A stretch of DNA of 64,000 bases from CAVRXQ01 sp963838845 (lineage in GTDB: Bacteria > Actinomycetota > Acidimicrobiia > Acidimicrobiales > Bog-793). Where the stretch lies: positions 806,001-870,000 of the forward strand of contig CAWISR010000002.1 of the NCBI GenBank assembly GCA_963838845.1, in the 5' to 3' direction. Shown piece after piece: positions 11,408 to 21,190 of this stretch. Made by a program: the position numbers and the translations under genes. Numbering within the stretch: the first letter of the stretch is position 1; each line of letters begins with the position of its first letter. The notes below the pieces were generated by a model, which was given only the letters and a program-made list of their open reading frames with translations, did not search any database and had not been told where the DNA came from.

Positions 11408-12248
11408 GCCCCGCGCGGACAATGTAACGGGGCTTAAGTCAAGAGCCGAAGCTGCGGATTCCCGCGTATGCGGGAGTGGTAGGGGAGCGTCGATTGTGCT
11501 GTGAAGCGGGGGTGTGAACCGTCGTGGAGCGCAGTCGAGTGAGAATGCTGGCATGAGTAGCGAGAGAGGGGTGAGAAACCCCTCCGCCGTAAGCCCAAGG
11601 GTTCCTGGGGAAGGCTAATCCGCCCAGGGTCAGTCGGGAGCTAAGGCGAGGCCGAAAGGCGTAGTCGATGCACAACTGGTTGATATTCCAGTACCACCGT
11701 GTCCGCGCCCATTCCAAATCAGGGGTACTAAGGGGCTGACCTTCGGGTCGAACCGACCGACCCTGAAGAGGAAAGCGATGAGGGGACGCAGGAGGATAGG
11801 TGAGCCCAGGCGTTGGTTGTCCTGGGGGAAGCGTGTAGGAGGGGACCTAGGCAAATCCGGGTCCCGCATCTCTGAGACGTGATCCCGAGCCGCTCCAGGC
11901 GAAGTCATCAAGTCCATGCTGCCAAGAAAAGCCTCTAGCGAGCTGACATGGTGCCCGTACCCCAAACCGACTCAGGTGGGCAGGTAGAGAATACCAAGGC
12001 GATCGGGAGAACTGTGGTTAAGGAACTCGGCAAAATGCCCCCGTAACTTCGGGAGAAGGGGGGCCTCAGTAGGGTGAAAGGGCTTCGCGCCCTGAGCTTG
12101 AAGAGGCCGCAGAGAGTTGGGGGAAGCGACTGTTTAATAAAAACACAGCAGCGTGCGAAGTCCTAAGACGATGTATACGCTGTGACGCCTGCCCGGTGCC
12201 GGAAGGTTACGGGGAGGGGTTAGTCCTTCGGGACGAAGCTCTGAACCT

Positions 12249-12661
<413 letters not shown>

Positions 12662-12915
12662 CAACGACTTCCCTACTGTCTCAACCACAGACCCGGCGAA
12701 ATTGAAGTACGAGTAAAGATGCTCGTTAGCTGCATCAGGACGGAAAGACCCCGTGGACCTTTACTGCAACTTGATGTTGGGTTTTGGGACGGATTGTGTA
12801 GGATAGGTGGGAGCCTTGGAAGCTTTGGCGCTAGCCAGAGTGGAGGCAACGTTGAAATACCACCCTGTTCGTTCTGGGACTCTAACCTCGGTCCGTGACC
12901 CGGATCAGGAACAGC

Positions 12916-12948
<33 letters not shown>

Positions 12949-13258
12949 TAATTAAATGGGGCGAATCGTGGGCAACCACGTGAAATAAAACTCTCGGCGT
13001 ATGCTGGGACCTCCGAGTATCCGGCAGTACTCGTCGCGTAACACCCTTTTCCTAGGGTTCGGAGCGTGGCAAGTGAAAATCTGACCGGTGCGGACAATCA
13101 GCAGGTTGGGTGGCTAGAAGTCACCTACCCCAACGACCACAACGAGAGCCCCGTTGCGCGGCAACGGGTGATGGGATGGTCTGACCTGCATGGCGACATG
13201 CAGATCGAGGCAGAAATGACCTCGAGGTGGCAATTCAAATTGCCGCGCTAACAGAGTG
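12949..13258 (+). mobile_element. Group I intron in 23S rRNA, P-loop/helix 80-81 site (about E. coli 2262), ORF-less
   Basis: The exon GGGGCGGTCGCCT stops at 12948 and CCTAAAAGGTAACGG resumes at 13259; the 310 nt between are absent from normal 23S genes. P1 is textbook: exon TCGCCT (12943-12948) pairs with GGGCGA (12959-12964), with a U-G wobble at the splice site. P3 is CTCTCG 12991-12996 with CGAGAG 13143-13148; P4 TGCTG 13002-13006 with CAGCA 13099-13103; P7 GACCA 13135-13139 with TGGTC 13177-13181; P8 CCCGTTGC 13150-13157 with GCAACGGG 13161-13168. The last base, 13258, is G as required. No ORF is present. It differs in sequence from the first intron outside the core. Confidence 0.94.
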
Positions 13259-13483
13259 CCTAAAAGGTAACGGAGGCGCCCAAAGGTTCCCTCAGGCTGG
13301 TTGGCAATCAGCCGTCGAGTGCAATGGCAAAAGGGAGCTTGACTGCGAGACCCACAAGTCGAGCAGGTGCGAAAGCAGGGCATAGTGATCCGGCGGTTGC
13401 TTGTGGAAGCGCCGTCGCTCAACGGATAAAAGGTACCCCGGGGATAACAGGCTCATCTTCCCCAAGAGTCCATATCGACGGGA

Positions 13484-13529
<46 letters not shown>

Positions 13530-13530
13530 C

Positions 13531-13566
<36 letters not shown>

Positions 13567-13731
13567 TACGCGAGCTGGGTTTAGAACGTCGCGAGACAGT
13601 TCGGTCCCTATCCGATGCAGCCGTAGGAGATCTGAGGAAGGCTGTCCCTAGTACGAGAGGACCGGGACGGACGCAGCTCTCGTGTGCCAGTTGTCCTGCC
13701 AAGGGCACGGCTGGTTTGCGACCTGCGGGTG

Positions 13732-13763
<32 letters not shown>

Positions 13764-13992
13764 TCGTTCCAAGATGAGATCTCCCACAGGGTCAACCTGG
13801 TAAGGCCCGTGGTCAGACCACCACGTTGATAGGCCGGAGGTGTACGCACGGTGACGTGTTCAGCCGACCGGTACTAATCGGCCGAGGGCTTGGACTCTCG
13901 CTCGTGCTCGCTATGGAAGGCTCAAAGGGTCGCGTTATGCGCGCCTTGAGCGACAAGTTGTGCAACTTGACATGTCGCTCTTGAGCCAAGGT

Positions 13993-14110
<118 letters not shown>

Positions 14111-14123
14111 TTTTTCGCAGAAC

Positions 14124-14168
14124 GAGCCTCCGCACGAGGAAACCCAGGTTTCGGTGCGGAGGCTCTTT
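14124..14168 (+). terminator. rRNA operon terminator
   Basis: Twelve-base-pair stem GAGCCTCCGCAC (14124-14135) with GTGCGGAGGCTC (14154-14165), followed by TTT, 14 nt after 5S. A strong intrinsic terminator shape, apart from a short U tract. Confidence 0.85.
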
Positions 14169-14235
14169 CGCGTGTCTGATCCGCCATGTTTCCGCGTCAC
14201 AGATTTCGAAAAGACGCCGCCGATGCGCGCTCCGG

Positions 14236-14247
14236 TAGGTTCGACTT
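14236..14247 (+). promoter_or_regulatory. Candidate leaderless promoter of the TPR protein gene
   Basis: TAGGTT (14236-14241) lies exactly 6 nt before the ATG at 14248, the spacing shared by other genes in this window; no ribosome binding site is present. No convincing -35 box. Confidence 0.4.
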
Positions 14248-15723
14248 ATGGCAAATCGCGCGCAACCGTCTCGTGCGGCGTCGCCGCGAAAACCTCTTCA
14301 ACGCGGCTCGAAGGCGGCTCGCGGCCTTCAGCATTCGAAAGAGCCGCGCGGGGTTTCGGTACCGGCAAAAAAATCGACGAGATCCCAAGCACCTCGTCGA
14401 ATCAGAGACTCAGCGAGCTCGAGCGCGCGCGGTTCGCGTTCCTCCCGGACTTCTGGGCGGTCCGCCGCTTACGGACGCGACGCGCGCGGCGATCGGACGG
14501 CGAGAGACGAGCGGAACGAGAGGGGAGCGGATCGCGGGTTTGCACAGCGTTCTCGGATCGCGCGCAAGGGTGAGCGCGGACGCCGAGACCTTGGTGACGG
14601 TCGTGATAGACGAAGCGGCGGTGGTCGCCGCTCGACAGCGACGCCTCGCGATCGCACGGGGAAACGATCGTTCCGCCCCTCGGAGCGCGAAGTCGAGGAC
14701 AGAACGTCCGTCCGCGGTTCACTACCGAGCCGCCGCTCGAGGCCACCGCGCGACTCGAGTCGCCTCAGTCGGCGCACGAGCACTGACCGAGCCGCGTCGG
14801 AGCCTGGTCGTGCCGATTGGGGGAGCGTCGCCCGAAGGGGCGCGTTCCGACTCGTGGAGGCACCGCCGGAGCCGCAACGGCGCGCGCGACCCGCGCCACC
14901 GCGTGATGGTGGCGACGGCGATCGTCCCGCGGCGCCCCAACGTGCGAGCGCTCGTTACCAAGTCCTGGGGTCCCACGACCGCACTCGTGAGCGTCCCGAA
15001 GAACGGCAAGGGCCGCGGCCACCCTCCAGCCGCCGAGTTGGTGTTCGCCGAGGACATCGGACACCAACCGAAGTCCGCGGCGATATCGCGACGTCGGCGT
15101 CCGGGCGCCTGCGAGCGCAGATCGAGCGACGAATCGGCGAAGCGGCCGCCGCATACGAACGCGATCGCTATCAGGACGCGCTGCGCATTCTCCGCTCCCT
15201 CCCTACAGAAGCAACGAACGTCGCTGCCGTTCGGGAGCTGCGCGGTCTGACCTTCTACCGGATCGGTCGCTGGAAGGAGTCGCTGCGCGAGCTGCGGGCG
15301 TTCTCGGAGCTGACGGGCTCGGTCGATCAACACCCGGTGATCGCCGACGCCGAACGCGCGCTCGGTCATCACGATCGAGTCGCAGAGATCTGGTCGGAGA
15401 TTCGCCGCTCGGGAACCTCGAGTGACGTTTTGGCCGAAGGCCGGATCGTGATGGCCGGTTCGCTTGCCGATCGCGGCCTGGTGAAGGACGCGATAGCACT
15501 ACTTGGGCCGGCGACCCTGCGCAAGGTCACAAAACCGCATGAGCGCCACATCCGCCAGTGGTACCTGCTTGGCGATCTCTACGAACGAACTGGCGATGTG
15601 CCGAGGGCACGGGAGATGTTCCAGCGGGTCGTGGATGCCGATCCTGAGACGTCCGACGCGGTCGAGCGGCTCTCCGCGCTCAGCGCGGAGAGCCGTCGGA
15701 GAGTCACGAAACCACGCAGATAG
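14248..15723 (+). CDS. Protein with long Arg-rich disordered N-terminus and C-terminal TPR domain
   Basis: 491 residues in two unlike halves. Residues 1 to about 290 are low-complexity and strongly basic, rich in Arg, Ser, Gly, Asp and Pro with many RR, RD and RS pairs and no predicted fold. From about 290 an alpha-helical solenoid follows, with repeats such as AAAAYERDRYQDALRILRSL, YRIGRWKESLREL and WYLLGDLYERTGDVPRARE, typical of tetratricopeptide repeats that bind proteins. It follows the rRNA terminator directly and precedes the aldolase. Related TPR proteins with a disordered start are found in actinobacteria, but I know no function. A role around RNA or ribosomes is only suggested by charge and place. 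Confidence 0.75.
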   Translation: MANRAQPSRAASPRKPLQRGSKAARGLQHSKEPRGVSVPAKKSTRSQAPRRIRDSASSSARGSRSSRTSGRSAAYGRDARGDRTARDERNERGADRGFAQRSRIARKGERGRRDLGDGRDRRSGGGRRSTATPRDRTGKRSFRPSEREVEDRTSVRGSLPSRRSRPPRDSSRLSRRTSTDRAASEPGRADWGSVARRGAFRLVEAPPEPQRRARPAPPRDGGDGDRPAAPQRASARYQVLGSHDRTRERPEERQGPRPPSSRRVGVRRGHRTPTEVRGDIATSASGRLRAQIERRIGEAAAAYERDRYQDALRILRSLPTEATNVAAVRELRGLTFYRIGRWKESLRELRAFSELTGSVDQHPVIADAERALGHHDRVAEIWSEIRRSGTSSDVLAEGRIVMAGSLADRGLVKDAIALLGPATLRKVTKPHERHIRQWYLLGDLYERTGDVPRAREMFQRVVDADPETSDAVERLSALSAESRRRVTKPRR

Positions 15724-15768
15724 GCTCGGCCGCGAACGTGGGAGTGCGCGAACTCAAGGAGGTCGCAG

Positions 15769-16824
15769 GTGGGAGTTGACGTCCGGTCACTGCTCGGAGA
15801 CGAAGCGGACAGCCTGCTCAATCACACCTCGAAGACGATCGAGCGGGACAAGCTCATCCTCCCGGGTCCCGATTTCATCGACCGCGTTTTCATCGACAGC
15901 GACCGTCCGATCGCAACCTTGCGCAACCTCTCCGCGGTGTACCGGCACGGTCGTCTCGGAGGAACCGGTTACCTCTCCATCTTTCCTGTGGACCAGGGCA
16001 TCGAGCACTCGGCGGCGGCGAGCTTCGCGAAGAACCCGGAGTACTTCGATCCGCTACGGATCGTCGAGCTCGCGATCGCCGCGGACTGCAACGCCGTCGC
16101 GACGACGCTCGGCGGCCTCGGCATCGTGTCGCGCCGGTACGCGCACAAGATCCCGATGATCCTGAAGCTCAATCACAACGAGCTGCTCACGTACCCGTCG
16201 AAATACGACCAAGTACCCTTCGCCACGGTCCGCCAGGCCGTCGACCTCGGCGCGATGGGCGTCGGGGCGACGATTTACTTCGGGTCCGAGGAATCGACGC
16301 GCCAGATCCGCGAGGTCGGTGAGATGTTCGCCGAAGCGCACCGTCACGGGCTGTTCACGGTGTTGTGGTGCTACCTGCGCAACTCAGCCTTCAAGACCCC
16401 GGAGGTGGACTACGACCTCTCGGCGGACCTCACCGGCCAGGCGAACCAGCTCGGCGTGACGCTCGAGGCCGACCTGATCAAGCAGAAGCAACCGGTGAAC
16501 AACGGCGGATTCACGGCGTTGAGGTTCGGCCGCACGGACCCGCTCGTCTACTCGGAGCTCACGACGGACCATCCAATCGACCTCACCCGTTGGCAGGTCG
16601 TTAACTGCTACATGGGTCGCATTGGCCTCATCAACTCGGGGGGCGAGTCCGAGGGGGCGAGCGACTTCGCCCAGGCGGTGCGCACGGCGGTGATCAACAA
16701 GCGAGCGGGGGGCACCGGGATGATCATCGGACGCAAGGCCTTCCAGCGGCCGTTCGAAGAGGGCGTCGAAATCATTCATGCTGTCCAAGACGTTTTTTTG
16801 AACGACTCGATCACGGTCGCGTAG
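15769..16824 (+). CDS. fbaB: Fructose-bisphosphate aldolase class I (DhnA/FbaB type)
   Basis: Schiff-base aldolase interconverting fructose 1,6-bisphosphate and the triose phosphates. The 351-residue product has the DhnA-family layout: GYLSIFPVDQGIEHSAAASF near residue 65, the barrel strands MILKLNHNELL and GVGATIYFGSEES, and the late phosphate site NSGGESEGASDFAQAVR followed by GGTGMIIGRKAFQRP. A strong AAGGAGGT lies 8 nt before the GTG start. A hairpin directly follows the stop, so it is probably monocistronic or the end of a unit with the TPR gene. Confidence 0.9.
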   Translation: MGVDVRSLLGDEADSLLNHTSKTIERDKLILPGPDFIDRVFIDSDRPIATLRNLSAVYRHGRLGGTGYLSIFPVDQGIEHSAAASFAKNPEYFDPLRIVELAIAADCNAVATTLGGLGIVSRRYAHKIPMILKLNHNELLTYPSKYDQVPFATVRQAVDLGAMGVGATIYFGSEESTRQIREVGEMFAEAHRHGLFTVLWCYLRNSAFKTPEVDYDLSADLTGQANQLGVTLEADLIKQKQPVNNGGFTALRFGRTDPLVYSELTTDHPIDLTRWQVVNCYMGRIGLINSGGESEGASDFAQAVRTAVINKRAGGTGMIIGRKAFQRPFEEGVEIIHAVQDVFLNDSITVA

Positions 16825-16838
16825 GGCCGTTCGGCCCT
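16823..16838 (+). terminator. Hairpin after the aldolase gene
   Basis: AGGGCC (16823-16828) pairs with GGCCCT (16833-16838) around a GTTC loop, overlapping the aldolase stop. No U tract follows, so termination would be weak or protein-assisted. Confidence 0.45.
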
Positions 16839-16840
16839 CA

Positions 16841-16868
16841 TCGACCCCCGGGCGTGCCCAGGTAGAAT
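16841..16868 (+). promoter_or_regulatory. Promoter of korAB
   Basis: TCGACC (16841-16846) and a consensus-like TAGAAT (16863-16868) are 16 bp apart. The predicted start is about 16875, giving a short leader that carries the GAAGGGG ribosome site of korA. Confidence 0.6.
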
Positions 16869-16898
16869 GCAATTTCACGATCTTTGAAGGGGCAGCCG

Positions 16899-18806
16899 TT
16901 GAGTAGCACCGTCGAACGGTCGCCAGGCCACAAGCTCGAGAAACTCGACAGCGTCGTCATCCGATTTGCCGGCGACTCTGGCGACGGCATGCAGGTGACC
17001 GGCGACCGCTTCACGACTGAGAGCGCCCTCTTCGGCAACGATCTCGCGACCCTTCCGAACTTCCCGGCCGAGATCCGCGCGCCGGCGGGGACCCTGCCCG
17101 GGGTCTCTGCCTTCCAAGTGCAGATCGCCGACCACGACGTGATGACTCCGGGAGACGAGCCGACCGTGCTCGTCGCGATGAACCCAGCCGCGTTGCGGGC
17201 GAACATCTCAGAGCTCGCCCAGTCGGGCACGGTCATCGTGAACGTCGACGCCTTCGACCAGCGCGCCTTCGAGAAGGCGGGCTACGCGTCGAACCCGCTG
17301 GAAGACGGCAGTCTCTCCGGATTCCGGGTGTACGAGATTCCGATGACCTCGCTCACGATCGAGGCGTGCAAACCGACCGGCGCGAAACCCCGCGACGCGG
17401 AGCGCAGCAAGAACTTCTTCGCGCTCGGCGTCATCTCCTGGCTGTACGGGCGGCCGACCGAGACGACGCTCGCCTGGATCGCGCAGCGCTACGCCGGACG
17501 CCCGCAGGTCGTCGAGGCGAACACGCTCGCGTACAAGGCGGGTTTCAATTTCGGCGAGACGACGGAGCTGTTCGACGCGTCGTACGAGGTGCCCGCCTTC
17601 CGGCTCGGACCGGGCGAGTACACGAACGTCACCGGCAACACCGCGACCGCCTGGGGCTTGCTCGCCGCGTCGAAGCTCTCGGGGTTGAAGCTCTTCCTCG
17701 GCGCGTACCCGATTACGCCCGCGTCGGACCTTTTGCACGAGCTCGCGAAGCAGAAGCAGTTCGGCGCCGTCACCTTCCAAGCAGAAGACGAGATCGCCGG
17801 CATCGGCGCTGCGCTCGGCGCGGCGTTCGGCGGCGCGCTCGGGGTGACAACGACGAGCGGCCCCGGCGTCGATCTCAAATCCGAGACACTCGGGCTCGCG
17901 ATCTCGCTGGAACTCCCGCTCGTCCTCATCGACGTGCAACGCGGCGGCCCATCAACGGGGCTGCCGACGAAGTCGGAACAAGCGGACCTCCTGCTTGCGA
18001 TGTACGGGCGCCACGGCGAGGCACCGCTGCCGATCGTCGCCGCGCGCACCCCAGCGCATTGCTTCGAAGCGGCGATCGAAGCGGCGCGCATCGCGCTCAA
18101 GTACCGCACGCCGGTGATCCTGCTCTCCGACGGCTACCTCGCGAACAGCTCGGAGCCGTGGCAGCTGCCGGACGTGCACGCGCTTTCGGAGATCTCGGTC
18201 GAGTTCGCCACCGAGCCGAATCATGTCGACGAGGAGGGCAACGGCTCGTTCTGGCCGTATGTGCGCGATCCGCAGACGCTCGCGCGCCAGTGGGCGATCC
18301 CGGGCACACCCGGCCTCGAGCACCGCGTCGGCGGCATCGAGAAAGCCGACGGGTCGGGAAACGTCTCCTACGACCCGGAGAACCACGAACGTATGGTCCA
18401 CCTGCGCGCACAGAAGGTCGCCGGTATCGCGCTCGACATCCCGCCCGTCGAAGTGGACGACCCCGACGGCGCCGAGCTGTTGGTGCTCGGATGGGGCTCG
18501 ACCTATGGCGCGAGCCTCGCTGCGGTGCAGCGCGTGCGGGGGCGGGGTTTGAAGGTCGCGCAGGCGCATCTCATGTACCTGAACCCGTTCCCGGCGAACC
18601 TCGGCGAGGTGGTCGCCCATTACCGACGCGTTCTCATCCCCGAGAACAACCTCGGTCAGCTCGCGCAGTTGGTGCGGGCGCAGTTCCTCGTGGACGCGGT
18701 GACGCTTTCGAAGATGCAGGGCACGCCGTTCCGCATCGCCGAGGTGGAGCGGGCGATCGTCGATCTGTTGGGCGCATCCGAGGTGACGGAGGAGGTGGCG
18801 AGATGA
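16899..18806 (+). CDS. korA: 2-oxoglutarate:ferredoxin oxidoreductase, fused gamma-alpha subunit
   Basis: Large subunit of the CoA-dependent 2-oxoacid:ferredoxin oxidoreductase that links the TCA cycle to ferredoxin. The 635-residue chain has the gamma domain first (VVIRFAGDSGDGMQVTGDRF, about 20-195) and then the alpha domain (LFLGAYPITPASDLLHELAK, TTTSGPGVDLKSETLGLAI, DVQRGGPSTGLPTKSEQADL, late NNLGQLAQLVRAQF). I chose TTG 16899 because GAAGGGG lies 6 nt upstream; an earlier in-frame TTG at 16884 falls before that site. ATGA overlap with korB. The substrate, 2-oxoglutarate rather than pyruvate, is inferred from the actinobacterial KorAB pattern. Confidence 0.92.
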   Translation: MSSTVERSPGHKLEKLDSVVIRFAGDSGDGMQVTGDRFTTESALFGNDLATLPNFPAEIRAPAGTLPGVSAFQVQIADHDVMTPGDEPTVLVAMNPAALRANISELAQSGTVIVNVDAFDQRAFEKAGYASNPLEDGSLSGFRVYEIPMTSLTIEACKPTGAKPRDAERSKNFFALGVISWLYGRPTETTLAWIAQRYAGRPQVVEANTLAYKAGFNFGETTELFDASYEVPAFRLGPGEYTNVTGNTATAWGLLAASKLSGLKLFLGAYPITPASDLLHELAKQKQFGAVTFQAEDEIAGIGAALGAAFGGALGVTTTSGPGVDLKSETLGLAISLELPLVLIDVQRGGPSTGLPTKSEQADLLLAMYGRHGEAPLPIVAARTPAHCFEAAIEAARIALKYRTPVILLSDGYLANSSEPWQLPDVHALSEISVEFATEPNHVDEEGNGSFWPYVRDPQTLARQWAIPGTPGLEHRVGGIEKADGSGNVSYDPENHERMVHLRAQKVAGIALDIPPVEVDDPDGAELLVLGWGSTYGASLAAVQRVRGRGLKVAQAHLMYLNPFPANLGEVVAHYRRVLIPENNLGQLAQLVRAQFLVDAVTLSKMQGTPFRIAEVERAIVDLLGASEVTEEVAR

Positions 18807-19825
18807 CCGACGTCGCGGCACCCGCCTCGAGCAGGAAGGACTGGACGAGCGACCAGGAGGTGAGGTGGTGCCCCGGTTGCGGGGACTACTCGATCCTCGC
18901 CGCGATGCAGTTCTTGTTGCCCGAGTTGGGCGTGAAGCGCGAGAACACCGTGTTCGTCTCAGGCATCGGCTGTGCGGCGCGCTTTCCGTATTACATGAAC
19001 ACCTACGGGCTGCACTCGATCCACGGACGCGCGCCAGCGATCGCGACGGGGCTCGCCGTCACGCGGCCCGACCTCGACGTCTGGGTTATCTCCGGCGATG
19101 GCGATGCTCTCTCGATCGGGGGCAATCACCTCATCCACGCGCTGCGACGCAACGTGAACATCAAAATCCTGGTGTTCAACAACGAGATCTACGGTCTCAC
19201 GAAGGGGCAGTTCTCACCGACCTCCGAGCTCGGCAAGGTGACGAAGTCGACTCCGTTCGGCTCGCTCGACCAGCCGTTCAACCCGATCTCGCTCGCCATC
19301 GGTGCCGAGGCGTCCTTCGTCGCCCGCACGCACGACATGGACCGCAAGCACATGATGGAGATGTTCCGGCGCGCCCACGAGCACCGCGGCTCGGCGTTCG
19401 TCGAGATCTATCAGAACTGCAACGTCTTCAATGACGGCGCGTTCGAGAAGATCACCGGCAAGGATGTCCGTGCCGACATGCTGATCCCCCTCGAACACGG
19501 ACAGCCGATCCGCTTCGGCGCAGAAGGAGAGCGCGGTGTCGTCCTCCGGCCGGACGGTTCGCTCGAGATCGTCGCTGTCGCCGATGTGGGCGAGGACGCG
19601 CTCTTGGTGCATGACGAAGCGCGCGCGAACGCCGGTCTCGCCTTCATGTTGTCGCGACTCGCGAGAGGACCCTTCGAACCGACGCCGATCGGGGTCTTCC
19701 GGGCGATCGACCGCCCCGAGTACGGCGATCTCGCGCGTGGTCAGATCGAAGACGTGACGAAGAGAAAAGGCGAAGGTGACCTCGCGGGATTGTTGCGGTC
19801 CGGGGTCACCTGGACGGTCGACTGA
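18803..19825 (+). CDS. korB: 2-oxoglutarate:ferredoxin oxidoreductase beta subunit
   Basis: Thiamine-diphosphate-binding small subunit. The 340-residue protein has the cluster/TPP motif RWCPGCGDYSILAAMQ, the SGIGCAARFPYYMNTYGLHSIHGRAPAIATGL segment (read as consecutive shorter motifs), and the TPP loop WVISGDGDALSIGGNHLIHA followed by NNEIYGLTKGQFSPTS. These are the family residues for cofactor, Mg and one Fe-S cluster. The start overlaps the korA stop by 4 bp, consistent with equimolar subunits. It is convergent with the next gene, DUF1015. Confidence 0.94.
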   Translation: MTDVAAPASSRKDWTSDQEVRWCPGCGDYSILAAMQFLLPELGVKRENTVFVSGIGCAARFPYYMNTYGLHSIHGRAPAIATGLAVTRPDLDVWVISGDGDALSIGGNHLIHALRRNVNIKILVFNNEIYGLTKGQFSPTSELGKVTKSTPFGSLDQPFNPISLAIGAEASFVARTHDMDRKHMMEMFRRAHEHRGSAFVEIYQNCNVFNDGAFEKITGKDVRADMLIPLEHGQPIRFGAEGERGVVLRPDGSLEIVAVADVGEDALLVHDEARANAGLAFMLSRLARGPFEPTPIGVFRAIDRPEYGDLARGQIEDVTKRKGEGDLAGLLRSGVTWTVD

Positions 19826-19908
19826 CCCGAGGAGTTGAGCGCCGGGCTAATCGGTGTTTCGTGCCGTCACGAACGGCTGGCGTTGGACCTAACGAGAGAA
19901 CGCACCGT

Positions 19909-21123
19909 TCAGCATTCGACGGAACGGAAGACGAAACCTGTTCGCGGTTTCGGTCGGAAGAACGTCGTCTTCGGCGGCATCGTCGTCTTGTGACGCGCCG
20001 CCTCGGAAATCTGGGGGATCGACGCCGGCTTCACGAGGATGGCGGCGTCGGCTCGCCCTGACCTCACGGCGTCGAGCGCGGCGTCGACACGGTGCTCGAA
20101 GGCGATCTCGTGAGCCGGCAGCGAATCGACGATGTCGTCGAGCCGGCGCGTGTCGAGCGCGTCGATGCCGTCCCGCGGAGCGGAGGGGAGCGGCTCGATG
20201 AGAAAATGCTTGCTCGCCGTCACCAACCCGAGCGCGTTGTGCGTCGTCATCTCCTGCAAAAGACCCCGCACGGTGCCGTGGATCTCGTGGACGCGAAGCG
20301 CGCTTCCAATCGCCTGCGCGACGTCGGTCCCGTGCGGCAGCCCGGAGATGACGCGGTGGATCGGCCAGACGTCGAGCTCGTCGGGTCGCAGCTCGACGAC
20401 GAGCGACATCAGGTAGTCGAAGTCGCCGGGCTTGTCGCCGTTGAACTCGCGCCGCTCCTTGCGGTAACGGGACGCGGTCTCGAAGCGGTGGTGCCCGTCG
20501 GCGATGACGAAGGGATCCGGGTGGACTCGTGACGCGATCTCCGCGATCGCGTCGGGATCCTCGATCCGCCAGATCTCGTGAACGACCCGGTCGTCATCGG
20601 TCGCTCGCAGATGGTCGGTGGCGATCTCGATCGCCGAGGCGATCGACTTCGACAGTCCCGCGGCGAGCGAAAGACACCAGATCGGCGAGACGTTCACCTG
20701 GCAGGCGCGGAGCAGGTCGAGGCGGTCCTTGTTGAACTGGGAAACCGTGGCCTCATGGGGGAGCACCTCGCCACCGTCGTCGTCGAGCCCGAGGGCGCCG
20801 ATCACGCCAGTCGTCGATCGTTCGGCCCCGTCGTCGTCCCGAAAGGTCATCCGGTACGCGTAGAAGGACTCGCGCTCGTCGCGTACGAGGATCTTGTCGC
20901 GCTCCCAGGCGTCGAGGAGCGCCGCCGCGTGCCGGTAGCGGTCGAGACCGTGCGATTGGTCGGCGATGGGAAGCTCGATCAGCACCGAGTTGTAACGACT
21001 GCGCGCCGCGAGTCTGGCCCGCTCTGATTCGTCGACGACGTCGTAGGGCGGCGCGATGACGTCATCGATGACGACCCGGGTGGGGTCGTAACGCAGCCCG
21101 CCGAACGGCTCGAGGCGCGGCAC
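19909..21123 (-). CDS. DUF1015 family protein
   Basis: 404 residues with the family hallmarks: an N-terminal VIAPPYDVVDE (about 23-33), SPIWCLS, and the diagnostic ADGHHRFETASRYRKE near residue 210. DUF1015 proteins have a ParB/Srx-like fold and are often found near serine and cell-wall metabolism; relatives with ADP-dependent serine kinase activity are known, but activity here is not shown by sequence. A GTG start lies 67 bp from the divergent HAD gene. Convergent with korB, with 83 bp between stops. Confidence 0.85.
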   Translation of the reverse strand: MPRLEPFGGLRYDPTRVVIDDVIAPPYDVVDESERARLAARSRYNSVLIELPIADQSHGLDRYRHAAALLDAWERDKILVRDERESFYAYRMTFRDDDGAERSTTGVIGALGLDDDGGEVLPHEATVSQFNKDRLDLLRACQVNVSPIWCLSLAAGLSKSIASAIEIATDHLRATDDDRVVHEIWRIEDPDAIAEIASRVHPDPFVIADGHHRFETASRYRKERREFNGDKPGDFDYLMSLVVELRPDELDVWPIHRVISGLPHGTDVAQAIGSALRVHEIHGTVRGLLQEMTTHNALGLVTASKHFLIEPLPSAPRDGIDALDTRRLDDIVDSLPAHEIAFEHRVDAALDAVRSGRADAAILVKPASIPQISEAARHKTTMPPKTTFFRPKPRTGFVFRSVEC

Positions 21124-21190
21124 GGCGAGCTAACCCTTGATGCGTGGCGTGGGGGCGGAGTTCCCGACGACTCGGTGCGAAGATGACCCG

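Noticed and set aside
14124..14168. Stem after 5S as a small RNA or attenuator
   Set aside because: Position and shape fit a plain terminator.
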